Shown piece after piece: positions 46,726 through 54,844 of a stretch of DNA of 64,000 nt. A program made the position numbers and the translations under genes. Source of the stretch: Pseudoalteromonas sp. NC201 (GTDB lineage: Bacteria > Pseudomonadota > Gammaproteobacteria > Enterobacterales > Alteromonadaceae). The number at the start of each line of letters is the position of its first letter. Position 1 is the first letter of the stretch. The stretch spans positions 2,975,125 through 3,039,124 of the forward strand of contig NZ_CP022522.1 in the NCBI RefSeq assembly GCF_002850255.1. Direction: 5' to 3'. The notes below the pieces were generated by a model. It was not told the origin of the DNA and did not search any database. It saw nothing but the letters and a program-made list of their open reading frames with translations.

Positions 46726-47070
46726 TTAACCTAATGTAAAGTCTAATTGTACCTTAAGATCTTTTTGAATAACGGCAACGCCATTCTCTACTTTAGGGGC
46801 ATATTTCCAATTGGAGAGAGCTTTGATTGCAGCTTTATCAAAGACTTGTTCAGGTACAGACTTTAGTACCTGAATGTTAATAGGCTTTCCACTTTCACTG
46901 ATATCAAAACTCATTTGAACATAGCCTTCGATTCTATTGCGAGCAGCATAAGCTGGATATGTTGGATTTGCTGTTTCTTGTAGGGTAGCATTAGCTCTAT
47001 CAGGTAATGGTTTTGAAGCACACCCCATTAGTAAAGCAATTGCTAATGACACCAAAATTGAATATTTCAT
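46726..47070 (-). CDS. TonB-domain lipoprotein
   Basis: 114 residues. The lipobox LLMGC puts the lipid-modified Cys at ~17. Residues ~28-114 are a TonB C-terminal domain (NPTYPAYAARNRIEGYVQMSF, EQVFDKAAIKALSNWKYAP). Normal TonB is anchored in the inner membrane by a helix; a lipid-anchored TonB domain is unusual. It lies on the same strand as, and downstream of, an attC-like site. Its stop is followed after 11 nt by TAACAAGCA, the same sequence that opens that site. Confidence 0.8.
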   Translation of the reverse strand: MKYSILVSLAIALLMGCASKPLPDRANATLQETANPTYPAYAARNRIEGYVQMSFDISESGKPINIQVLKSVPEQVFDKAAIKALSNWKYAPKVENGVAVIQKDLKVQLDFTLG

Positions 47071-47082
47071 AAAACCCCTTTC

Positions 47083-47157
47083 GTATAGCGCCCAAAGCAG
47101 CGGCGCGCGTTAGCGTGTCCAGCCACGTATTGGCGATGCTGCCTTTGCTTGTTATGT
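47083..47157 (-). repeat. attC-like recombination site
   Basis: On the minus strand ACATAACAAGCAAAGGCAGC pairs with GCTGCTTTGGGCGCTATAC. The arms CAAAgGCAGC and GCTGCTTTG match with one extrahelical G, as integron attC sites require. The first core overlaps the stop codon of the 183-residue gene, which is normal for gene cassettes. The last core is GCTATAC where GTTRRRY is expected, so the site is probably degenerate. Total length 75 bp. Confidence 0.5.
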
Positions 47158-47703
47158 TTTTTTACCTAATAATTCTGACTGTTTTCGGGTTAATTCATCG
47201 AATACTGGCTTTACTGAATCCATTAAACCCTTCGTTGGCCAATTATTCACAGATACATGTTCCGAAAAGTCCTGATTTTCCCATTGAGCTATAACTGCTC
47301 GATATGAACTAACATGGGATAGCGCCAGCGTGAATGCTTCAGGAATTTCATCTCCTTCAATGAGATGTATATTTTCGATTATTATTGATTCAACTCTCTC
47401 ATTAAGAGGGTGGAATACATTTACAATCCATGTCCTCCACTTTAGCAATTCAGCTTCTGAAAGTTGGTCTTCACCTTTTCCAAAATACCCTGGCATTCCA
47501 TGACTAGGCCAATGTTTTTTAGTAAAAGAAACCCAAGTTTCATGGCTTGCCGTTAATGTTGCCATTAGTGGCCCATATAGATTTTCTAATTGTTCGTTAA
47601 TTCGAGCGAGTTGCGCTGACCTTTTCTCAAAATGCAGTTTGCTAAAATGTGCTACAAGCCAACCCGTAACGGCGATGAGCGCACCCGCTATAACTTTTTC
47701 CAT
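47152..47703 (-). CDS. Hypothetical membrane-anchored protein, possible cassette gene
   Basis: 183 residues. One N-terminal helix (VIAGALIAVTGWLVAHFS) is followed by a soluble helical domain (ARINEQLENLYGPLMATLTASHETW...). It resembles small hypothetical proteins found in integron cassettes and near mobile DNA, but I cannot name a family. AAGGAGCC precedes the ATG. It is bounded upstream by GTTATGT (47735-47729) and downstream by the attC-like site, so the gene with its flanks (47083-47735) has cassette form. Confidence 0.72.
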   Translation of the reverse strand: MEKVIAGALIAVTGWLVAHFSKLHFEKRSAQLARINEQLENLYGPLMATLTASHETWVSFTKKHWPSHGMPGYFGKGEDQLSEAELLKWRTWIVNVFHPLNERVESIIIENIHLIEGDEIPEAFTLALSHVSSYRAVIAQWENQDFSEHVSVNNWPTKGLMDSVKPVFDELTRKQSELLGKKT

Positions 47704-47735
47704 GGTGATTTAGGCTCCTTCTCTGAAAACATAAC

Positions 47736-48072
47736 ATTTTAGTATTTATGCGACATGCAGTTTGTGTTGCATAATCGCTTGTTGGACTGAGCAGCTAGGT
47801 GTGTCAGAATTGGTGTTGTTTATGCTATGGCTTACTTAGAAAAAATAGGCTTTTTGGAGGCTCTCACTTTCCTAGCTAGTGTAATCAGTTTAGCTAGTGT
47901 TATGTAAGCTTTCCCTGCATTGCTCAGCGCTTATTATGTATTCATTACACCTACATTTGCCTTAAGAAGCAATTATATTTTTTACGCGTACAGAGGCCGC
48001 TAGCCTGAGCAATTAAGCAGGTTAATTACTTGATTTTACAAAGCAGCCATAATCAAGCATACCCTCCTTGGC
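47736..48072. other. Gene-free AT-rich stretch
   Basis: 337 bp without a supported gene. A sequence GCTAGTGT-like motif occurs twice (near 47875 and 47893), and a GTTATGT lies near 47898. No promoter, RNA or known repeat was recognised. Confidence 0.4.
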
Positions 48073-48297
48073 TAATATCAAAGCGCATCCATGCGCTTCT
48101 CGTTCATTCTTTTTAAACGACGAAAAAGAACGAACCAAGAAAACGTCGCCCCAGCATCACACTCAATCCTCAAATCCCAAGCCGATATAGGGCAACCGTC
48201 TTGTAAGGCACGTCCATGATGCCAGACAAGACTTGGCCGACATCCTGTCGGCACATTGCATATCAGCTTATGCTTTTCGGGTGTGATGGAGGGGGGA
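48073..48297. repeat. Dispersed repeat, copy A (~225 bp)
   Basis: This copy is about 90% identical to copy B at 48521-48743. It begins with the inverted repeat GCGCAT/ATGCGC and ends with CGGGTGTGATG. The terminal CTTTTCGGGTGTGATGGAGG is found inverted at 48381-48402. The start CATCCATGCG is found inverted near 48428. These features make 48073-48440 look like a compound inverted element. The minus strand is open for 93 codons (48078-48359), but copy B does not keep that frame. Confidence 0.75.
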
Positions 48298-48332
48298 TTG
48301 GTTTTGACTGCGAGCTCTAGTTTTTCTCTCAA
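48297..48332. repeat. 36-bp direct repeat, copy 1
   Basis: It recurs at 48901-48936 with two mismatches (core GTTTTGACTGCGAG and TCTAGTTTTTCTCTC). It directly follows copy A, and the second copy follows a GGTGTGG-AGGGG end similar to that of copies A and B. Confidence 0.7.
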
Positions 48333-48520
48333 AGCAGCAAATTTGCCTGCAAGCACCAAACAAAACTATCAGCACCGTTTTCCTCCCTCATCACACCCGA
48401 AAGTGAATTGCCAATGAGTCATTTCAACGCATGGATGGGTGTCGAAATCCGTCAGGAGGACGGGCTGACTTTACGGTAAATTTCGAGCTACCAGTCGTTA
48501 GCAACATAAACCTCCATGTT

Positions 48521-48743
48521 TAATATCAAAGCGCATCCATGCGCTTCTCGTTCATTCTTTTTAAACGACGCGATCAAGCGAACCAAGAAAACATCGCCCC
48601 AGCATCACACTCAATCCTCAAACCCTAAGCTGATATAGTGCAACCGCCTTGTAAGGCACATCCCTATGCCAGACAAGACTTGGCCGACATCCTGTCGGCA
48701 CATTGCATATCAGCTTATGCTTTTCGGGTGTGATGAAGGGGGA
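48521..48743. repeat. Dispersed repeat, copy B
   Basis: Second copy of the ~225-bp repeat, same orientation as copy A, with small indels (for example AAAAAG replaced by CGATCA in the left part and ATGATG reduced to TATG in the middle). Its right neighbour differs from that of copy A, so the repeat unit ends near the GTGTGATG run. Confidence 0.75.
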
Positions 48744-48937
48744 ATAAGTTGTATGTGAGGTCTTCTACAATTTTTATGATTAAGCCGCTTGCAAGCATTG
48801 CAAAAACTATCAGCGCAGCCTCCTACCTCACAGTCTAAATAGTTTTGTGGGAGGCGGTTCACCCGCCGAGAAGTTATGCTCTTCTGGTGTGGTTAAGGGG
48901 ATTAGTTTTGACTGCGAGTTCTAGTTTTTCTCTCAAT

Positions 48938-48965
48938 GAAGGTGAGCTGGGTGTCCACGTTAAAT
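48938..48965. repeat. 28-bp direct repeat, copy 1
   Basis: Core TGGGTGTCCACGTTAAAT recurs at 49111-49138 with one mismatch over 28 bp. Both lie in the gene-free stretch before the lipoprotein gene. Nothing else is recognised between 48744 and 49157. Confidence 0.65.
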
Positions 48966-49157
48966 AGTGCATTATCGTGCGTGATAGTCCAGTTTTAGAA
49001 AATAGATGCGCATGAGTGCCTGTCTTTTATAAATTGCCTTCAAAACTTGATTTTGAAGAACTTCAAGCTTAGAAAAACCACCCCAACATGCAAGTTGAGG
49101 TGGGTAAGTTGAAGGTGAGGTGGGTGTCCACGTTAAATTGCTATTGTCACCTTAGGG

Positions 49158-51809
49158 TTATTTTTGCCTTGGGCTCCATTCTAGTTGTGGTAGCTCGACA
49201 TAGGTCCTCCAATCTTTTCCGTCTTTGGAGTGCCAGATATACTCATCTTGCCAACCACTATATATCCACAGCTTATCAGCAAACTTAGCACCTGTTAAAT
49301 AGGTATTAAACCTAGATATAATTGGACTTGCTTCAATCGTCCAGTCTATTCCGTTATCAGATGAATAGGCGGCGCTGCCGTTTACGGCGCTGTCGTTTGC
49401 GTTATAAGCTTGTCCGCTAATCATCCAAAGTTTGCCGTTAAAATTGAAGACTTTACTGGCTTTAGCATATTCATTTGGAATATTGGGGGCTGCATTTCTT
49501 AAACGCCAATTAACCCCATCTTCTGAAGACCAAATTTCGTTAACTGCCCTTGCTTTGTTACTTTCCAATACCTGGCCACCGTACATCCATAAGTGGTCAT
49601 TGTGGACAAATAATGTAGGCTTAGATCTAGGCGTGTATGCTGCAGAACTGTTTTGCATAGTCCAGTTGAGTCCGTCTTCGGTTGAATATATAGTGCTATT
49701 TTCACTACTGTTAGAGTCTCCATATAACCATAGCTTACCTTGAAAGACGATTGCTGATGCTACTTTCCCTATATAGACTCCTGGAGTAGGTTGAATTAAT
49801 GTCCAATTGACACCATCATCAGAGCGCCACACATCTGACTCAAATACCTTTGCTCCACTTGTTCCTACTCCTCTTTCACCACCTATTAAATAGAGCTGCT
49901 CATTGAATTCAATTAATTCAAAATGTGCACGCCCCTGGAATGGCGCCTTTTCAACCTCGAGCTGCCAGTTTATTCCATCTGTAGAAGACCAAATGCCAGT
50001 TTGCCAAATGGTATCATCACCTTTGTAGTATTCACCTCCCATCAACCACAGCTTACCTTTAAAGGACACCATTTGAGCTCCATTCCCAAGTTTAAAAGGG
50101 GGTAAGGAAGGTGTCACATGGATGGTATTAGAAATATAGTCTTCGTGGGCAATTTTAATATAGGCACTTTGGTGTTCTAGTGTGTCTTTAGAACGCTGAA
50201 TATTTATAAAGCCATCTTGAAGTGGCAGTGCATCTTGTGCGGATATAATATTCATCTGCGAATTATCACATGCAGTGTAATTGGTTATATCACAGTTGGC
50301 GTCGGTACTTCTGTACACCTCTAGTTGCTGACTTTGTTTACTCCATGTTAGCTCAGCATTTGTTAAGCTGATGGCAATACTGAGTTCATCTAATATATAA
50401 CTGATATCAACATCATAGGAAGCCGTTGATTCATTGTACAAAGCATCTGAAGCTTTTGTTGCGGATATCGTTGCAACACCGTCTTTGAGTAATGTTAATT
50501 TTCCTGTTTTTGAATTGACATCTACCACTGAGGTGTCACTGGAGTGATAAGTTATAGTACCTGAGCCTGTACCTCCTGATAAAGGATTGCTCTGTATCGG
50601 TGTATCAATTAATAAATCTAAAGAGCTAGATTGGAATGATAGAGGCTCCTGCTCTTTTTTTGTTACATTAACTGTAAACTGAGCCGTTTGAGGTTCATAC
50701 AAAGTATCACCTGATTTAGTCAGGGTAATGGTAGCTGAGCCTGCTTTCACGGGTGTCAGTAAGCCCGTGAAAGTATGGGTGAGCACAACTTCAGCATTGG
50801 ATGTCGAATAGGTAACCTTCCCTTCTCCGCTGCCTCCTGTATAACGGTTGGTTTTAGTTTCATCTAGATAGATGTATAGAGAGTCTTGTTCAAAAACAAT
50901 GTCGTCTTGATTTCTTTTATTGAGCGTCAGTGAATAAGATGCTTCTGCTGAATTATATATTCCATCTGCAGATTTGGTGGCTTTTATGGTTGTTGTTCCT
51001 TTACCTACAAAAGTTACTTCTCCGGATGTAAGGTTAATAGTCGCAACGTCTGGATTACTCGAGCTATAGCTAATTGAGCCTGTACCACTTCCACCAATTA
51101 ACATATTGATTGCCGGAGAATCATCAACAAATACATTGACGGTCTCATAGTTAAATTTAAGTGGTGTTTGTTCCCGCTTTTTTATAGATAATGCGAAGCT
51201 CGCAGATGCAGGTTTAAATTTTAGGTCTGCATGCTTAGTGACTGAAATTTCTACTTGGCCTGCACCGATGATCTGGATTTCCCCACTGGTACTATTGACC
51301 GTTGCAACACCTGTATTACTCGATGTAAAAACAAAAGCGCCATCACCGCTTCCACCATTGAGTGGGTTTGTAAAGTTTGAATCGCTCACAAACTTTGCGA
51401 CGTGACCTGCATCAAAAAGTAGTGGCTCTTGCTCACGTTTGTTAACTTCAACTGAATAACTTGCAGATGCTGACTGGTACTGAGCATCAGCACTTTTGGA
51501 TACAGTAATGGTTGCACTTCCTGCTCCAACACCTTTTATTTGCCCTGTTTGAGGGTTCACAACTTCTACTATTGATGAGTCTGACGATGAAAACGTTATT
51601 GCTCCAGTACCTGAGCTTCCTGATATCTTATTAACGGATGGAATCTCGTCTACCAATATTTGGATTGAAGTTTCAGCGAATGAGATCGCTGTTTGTGGTA
51701 CTTGGCTGTTACCTTTGCTGCTATCATTGTTGCCAGCATCACTTCCGCCGCCACACGCTGTTAACAGGAATAGCAGAACCAAGTAACAAAATGAGCGTAA
51801 TTGACCCAT
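49158..51809 (-). CDS. Large surface lipoprotein with five Ig-like repeats and a Kelch-like propeller
   Basis: 883 residues from ATG 51809 (AAGGAAC upstream). The signal MGQLRSFCYLVLLFLLTAC has a lipobox followed by GGGSD. Five bacterial Ig-like (BIG) repeats of ~85 residues fill ~38-475, each with a GGSGxG turn, an S-SNxxVATVNxxTGEI-like core and a KREQEPL linker. The C-terminal ~330 residues carry about seven blades with the motif W(S/R)S-DG-NW alternating with KLW-x-GG, a propeller. Probably displayed on the cell surface for adhesion or carbohydrate contact; no catalytic site is seen. Confidence 0.85.
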   Translation of the reverse strand: MGQLRSFCYLVLLFLLTACGGGSDAGNNDSSKGNSQVPQTAISFAETSIQILVDEIPSVNKISGSSGTGAITFSSSDSSIVEVVNPQTGQIKGVGAGSATITVSKSADAQYQSASASYSVEVNKREQEPLLFDAGHVAKFVSDSNFTNPLNGGSGDGAFVFTSSNTGVATVNSTSGEIQIIGAGQVEISVTKHADLKFKPASASFALSIKKREQTPLKFNYETVNVFVDDSPAINMLIGGSGTGSISYSSSNPDVATINLTSGEVTFVGKGTTTIKATKSADGIYNSAEASYSLTLNKRNQDDIVFEQDSLYIYLDETKTNRYTGGSGEGKVTYSTSNAEVVLTHTFTGLLTPVKAGSATITLTKSGDTLYEPQTAQFTVNVTKKEQEPLSFQSSSLDLLIDTPIQSNPLSGGTGSGTITYHSSDTSVVDVNSKTGKLTLLKDGVATISATKASDALYNESTASYDVDISYILDELSIAISLTNAELTWSKQSQQLEVYRSTDANCDITNYTACDNSQMNIISAQDALPLQDGFINIQRSKDTLEHQSAYIKIAHEDYISNTIHVTPSLPPFKLGNGAQMVSFKGKLWLMGGEYYKGDDTIWQTGIWSSTDGINWQLEVEKAPFQGRAHFELIEFNEQLYLIGGERGVGTSGAKVFESDVWRSDDGVNWTLIQPTPGVYIGKVASAIVFQGKLWLYGDSNSSENSTIYSTEDGLNWTMQNSSAAYTPRSKPTLFVHNDHLWMYGGQVLESNKARAVNEIWSSEDGVNWRLRNAAPNIPNEYAKASKVFNFNGKLWMISGQAYNANDSAVNGSAAYSSDNGIDWTIEASPIISRFNTYLTGAKFADKLWIYSGWQDEYIWHSKDGKDWRTYVELPQLEWSPRQK

Positions 51810-51975
51810 GATATGTTCCTTAAAAAAAGACGGTATATAACCACATAACATTCATACAATCAATACATATTCAGTGTAAGTTTAGGTGGGTTTCCGCCTA
51901 AACACTTCGCCAAACCATTGGGGTCAACAATTTGAACCTTGTCGCTGCTGTTACAAAGAGGAAATTAGGGAGGGT

Positions 51976-52036
51976 GTTTACCTTAAATGTTACTTCACTT
52001 CCTCGGCTTGGATATTAATAGTGATGGGGGTCACTA
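51976..52036 (+). repeat. Dispersed repeat copy 2
   Basis: Matches 46648-46700 at about 80% (shared GTTACTTCACT and TTAATAGTGATGGG). It sits in the 240-bp gap between the lipoprotein promoter region and the LD-carboxypeptidase stop. The rest of that gap shows nothing recognisable. Confidence 0.6.
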
Positions 52037-52049
52037 GTTTTGTCTTTGT

Positions 52050-53084
52050 TTACAACAAATCAAATACCGGCTCTATCGCATCTAGACTGAAGTTGTCCAG
52101 ATCCAAGCGGTGCTGTATTCCTAACGGCAAAATCCACTGCGGATCGGTATGGCCGAAATCAAGCCGAGTTATTACGGGTAAACTGTCACAGCCAAACTCA
52201 TCACGTACAACCGATAAAATCACCTCATCAAGCGCAGCCATCTCGCGCTCGCTGTAATCCCGTGCACGGCCAATCATTAAGCCGGATATTTTTTCAAACA
52301 CCCCCATCACCCCATAGTTACGTAACCAAAAGCGAATATAATCTTGACTAGGTTTATCCTCAGAGGTTTCTAAAAATAGCAATTTGTCTTGCCAAAATGA
52401 CGGCGATGGCCAGTATTCTGTGCCTTTTAGCATCTCCATCACTTCAAAACAGCCGCCAAATAGCCGCCCTTCCACTTGCCCAGTACCTTGCAGTACTTTT
52501 GGACCATTTGTCGCAATTGCGGGATGCAGCTTACCGACGTTTTCTGGTATTGCCCACTCCGGATAGCCATGAGAATAAGCTTTGAATATTGGATAATGGA
52601 CTTCACCTAGCAGCGCCTGCACTAAATAGGCTTGATATTCAGCACTAGCATTGTGGTACTGGGAGAAACCGGCCATGACTGATGGGCCGTTAAAAGTGAC
52701 TAATCCCCATTGGTTCAGCAGTGTGGTCAGCGTGGAAAAATCAGAATAGCCCATCATAAACTTAGGGTTATTCAAGATAACGGATTTATCTAAATAAGGT
52801 AGGATCCGCGCGGAATCTGAACCACCAATAGAAGAAATTATCCCGGCTATATTCGGATCGGCAAAGGCATCATTAATATCTTTTGCACGTAATTGCGGCT
52901 GTGAAAAGAGTACGTCTGCGGCCGTTCGAGCCGACGGCATTTCGACAATATTAAAACCAAGCGAACGCAAGTTTGCCAGCCCTTGATCAAAAATGTGGGG
53001 AAATATACCTGGGCCACCCCAGCTAGGTGATACAATCGCAAGGGTATCACCTCGGTTTAGTTTTTTAGGCTTGCGTAATTGCAC
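52050..53084 (-). CDS. S66-family LD-carboxypeptidase (MccF-like)
   Basis: 344 residues, GTG start at 53084 after AAGGCAGGAT. The N-terminal GDTLAIVSPSWGG, the nucleophile Ser114 in MMGYSDFSTL, and the C-terminal Glu and His of the S66 triad (EDKPSQDYIRFWL, DFGHTDPQWILPLG) are present. LD-carboxypeptidases trim D-Ala from cell-wall tetrapeptides; MccF-type members cleave microcin-C-like adducts. A frameshifted copy of its first ~50 codons lies at 54533-54680 beyond the rhomboid gene. Confidence 0.9.
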   Translation of the reverse strand: MQLRKPKKLNRGDTLAIVSPSWGGPGIFPHIFDQGLANLRSLGFNIVEMPSARTAADVLFSQPQLRAKDINDAFADPNIAGIISSIGGSDSARILPYLDKSVILNNPKFMMGYSDFSTLTTLLNQWGLVTFNGPSVMAGFSQYHNASAEYQAYLVQALLGEVHYPIFKAYSHGYPEWAIPENVGKLHPAIATNGPKVLQGTGQVEGRLFGGCFEVMEMLKGTEYWPSPSFWQDKLLFLETSEDKPSQDYIRFWLRNYGVMGVFEKISGLMIGRARDYSEREMAALDEVILSVVRDEFGCDSLPVITRLDFGHTDPQWILPLGIQHRLDLDNFSLDAIEPVFDLL

Positions 53085-53246
53085 CGTCTATCCTGCCTTA
53101 ATGGAATATTCATTAGCGACTAGATATATCCAATTAAGACTACAAAATCAAATACTCACTCAAGCTTTCATCTCGAAACGGAACTAAATAAACAGATGTG
53201 GCCTTGCCTTTCATTAGCAAGAGATAAGCATGACAATAATGATTAA
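52939..53246. repeat. Direct repeat, left copy (flanks the rhomboid insert)
   Basis: About 300 bp aligning with 54533-54844 at roughly 80%. It contains the functional 5' end of the LD-carboxypeptidase gene and then a decayed 3' end of the HcnC-like oxidase gene. Confidence 0.9.
53150..53246 (-). pseudogene. 3' remnant of an HcnC-like oxidase gene
   Basis: Translation of the minus strand gives LMKGKATSVYLVPFRDES, matching the intact C-terminus LMTGKPTSVDLAPFLVER encoded at 54751-54815. A 1-bp deletion and a stop break the frame upstream. Only the last ~30 codons remain. Confidence 0.85.
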
Positions 53247-53332
53247 AAATAAGTAACCCTGCTACACTTGGATTTGCTATACCAATTGCAGCAGCCTTGT
53301 ATTTCGTTTCTTAATTTTTTTAGTTAGGATAA

Positions 53333-53362
53333 GCAACAAGGCTACATGTTAAGCCTTGTTGC
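53333..53362 (+). promoter_or_regulatory. Strong hairpin in the 5' leader of the rhomboid gene
   Basis: GCAACAAGGCT-N8-AGCCTTGTTGC is a perfect 11-bp stem ending 28 bp before the ATG. It may mark an element end, block incoming transcripts, or shape the leader. The sequence GTTAGGA lies 10 bp before it. Confidence 0.6.
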
Positions 53363-53390
53363 AACTTATCACTTAATAAAGCGAGGTAAG

Positions 53391-54380
53391 ATGGAAAAGA
53401 CTGCATCTATAGAGGAAGTTAGAGCTAAAGTTGGAAGTGGTAAGATATTTTCAGGTGAGTCAAACGTAAACAGAGCTATTTCTAAATGGCATATACTCTC
53501 ACCACTTTTTATAGCTTTACCATACAGTCAAGATTTTAAACCGGTTATGCTTGTTGATGGCTTTAAGAAAAGCGCATTTAAATTTAACAAGAAAAAATCT
53601 CAGTTCATCATCATATACTCAATATTCGCCACATTAGTCTCATTACTTTTATTCACATATACAAAAAATGAAAAACTACTAAACCTTACCTTATCAGGAC
53701 TAATAGTAACGCTATACTTAACAATTGACTACATCACAATTTCAAATAATCTGCAGAGCCTAACTGATAGAAATGTGTTTATCTCTAACCTATCACACAG
53801 GTATAAAAAACATGCTGAAAAATGGTTTTTTATATGCTTAGCCATAGGATTAATTCAAGTATTTATAAACTACTTAGCAGGTGGGTTTGAAGAAGCAGCG
53901 TATCGATATGGTGGGATTTATAAGTTAATTATGGCAGGTGAGTGGTGGCGAATTATCACAGCATCATTCTTTCACTCTGGATTAACCCACTGGTTTAGTA
54001 ATCTTGCTTTCGCATTGTTATCAGGTCCATTATTTATAGCATTAGTGAGAAGAACAGGGTTATTTGTTTTTATTTCAGGTTGTATCACTGGAGCTATATC
54101 TGCATATTTTTTGTATTTTTTTGGTCTCACCTCTGCTAACGCATATGGCGGAATTTCTGCAGGAATATATGCATTACTTGGTTACATCACCATTAACTCA
54201 TATAAAAACAAAAATATAAAAACTGGAAACCTGCACATATCAATAGTTAACTTTTTATTTATGAGCACCGCTTTAAGCGCACTACTATCACATTCGATTA
54301 GCAATACTGCACATATATCAGGATTTATTACTGGGGTTTTACTAGCATTCTTGTGCAAACACCGAGACAAATATAAATAG
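53391..54380 (+). CDS. Rhomboid-family intramembrane serine protease
   Basis: 329 residues from ATG 53391, chosen for the GAGGTA site. A cytoplasmic N-terminal part and two extra helices (~70-118) precede the six-helix rhomboid core (~145-325). The core has GEWWRIITASFFHSGLTHWFSN, the nucleophile Ser256 in YGGISAGIYALLG and the His308 in NTAHISGFITG. It should cut membrane proteins. The gene is clearly more AT-rich than its neighbours and sits between divergent direct repeats, so it was likely acquired. Confidence 0.9.
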   Translation: MEKTASIEEVRAKVGSGKIFSGESNVNRAISKWHILSPLFIALPYSQDFKPVMLVDGFKKSAFKFNKKKSQFIIIYSIFATLVSLLLFTYTKNEKLLNLTLSGLIVTLYLTIDYITISNNLQSLTDRNVFISNLSHRYKKHAEKWFFICLAIGLIQVFINYLAGGFEEAAYRYGGIYKLIMAGEWWRIITASFFHSGLTHWFSNLAFALLSGPLFIALVRRTGLFVFISGCITGAISAYFLYFFGLTSANAYGGISAGIYALLGYITINSYKNKNIKTGNLHISIVNFLFMSTALSALLSHSISNTAHISGFITGVLLAFLCKHRDKYK

Positions 54381-54440
54381 TGGAATACTTCACTATTTAT
54401 ATTTATCACCTTGTAAAGTTCAGACTAACTTAAAAAACAA

Positions 54441-54522
54441 CTCAGACTGTCAATTAGATATTCTAACGATACATATATATGTTAATTTAACAAGTTCGAG
54501 TTAACTTAGGTGACAGTTTGAG
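54441..54522. repeat. Inverted repeat at the right end of the rhomboid insert
   Basis: CTCAGACTGTCA (54441-54452) and TGACAGTTTGAG (54511-54522) pair at 11 of 12 positions. The left arm is preceded by AACAA and the right arm followed by CTTAG. The copied neighbour DNA starts 10 bp further on. The layout recalls a degenerate attC but lacks the GTTRRRY core. The rest of 54381-54532 is AT-rich with no gene. Confidence 0.55.
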
Positions 54523-54532
54523 CTTAGCACAT

Positions 54533-54680
54533 TATTTCAACAATATTAAAACCAAGCGAACGCAGGTTTACTAACCCTTGCTCAAAGATGTGAGGAAATG
54601 TATCTGGGCCACCTCAGCTAGGTGATACAATCGCAAGGGTATCACCTCGGTTTAGTTTTTTTAGGCTTGCGTAATTGCAC
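54533..54680 (-). pseudogene. Truncated, frameshifted 5' copy of the LD-carboxypeptidase gene
   Basis: Starts with the same GTG CAA TTA CGC AAG CCT but has one extra A in the poly-A run, so the frame hits TGA within 13 codons. Homology ends after ~50 codons, at the insert border. Confidence 0.88.
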
Positions 54681-54844
54681 CGTCTATCTTGCCTTAATGG
54701 AATATTCACAGCAACTAGATATATCCCATTAAGGCAGCAGAATCAAACGCTTATTCGAACCTTTCAACGAGAAATGGAGCTAAATCAACAGAGGTAGGTT
54801 TGCCTGTCATGAGTTCAGTAATAAGCGTGCCAGTAATGGCCGAC
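54533..54844. repeat. Direct repeat, right copy
   Basis: Partner of 52939-53246. It contains a broken 5' end of the LD-carboxypeptidase gene followed by the functional 3' end of the HcnC-like gene, the reverse of the left copy's state. Confidence 0.9.

Noticed and set aside
48078..48359. 93-codon minus-strand frame in repeat copy A
   Set aside because: The second copy of the repeat breaks the frame, and the sequence is dominated by inverted repeats; it is better treated as a non-coding repeat.
51809..51851. Upstream extension of the large lipoprotein
   Set aside because: It would place 14 residues before the lipoprotein signal; the ATG at 51809 has its own ribosome site.
53247..54532. Rhomboid segment as an insertion sequence
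   Set aside because: There is no transposase and no short target duplication; the flanks are ~300-bp gene fragments, which points to recombination rather than IS transposition.
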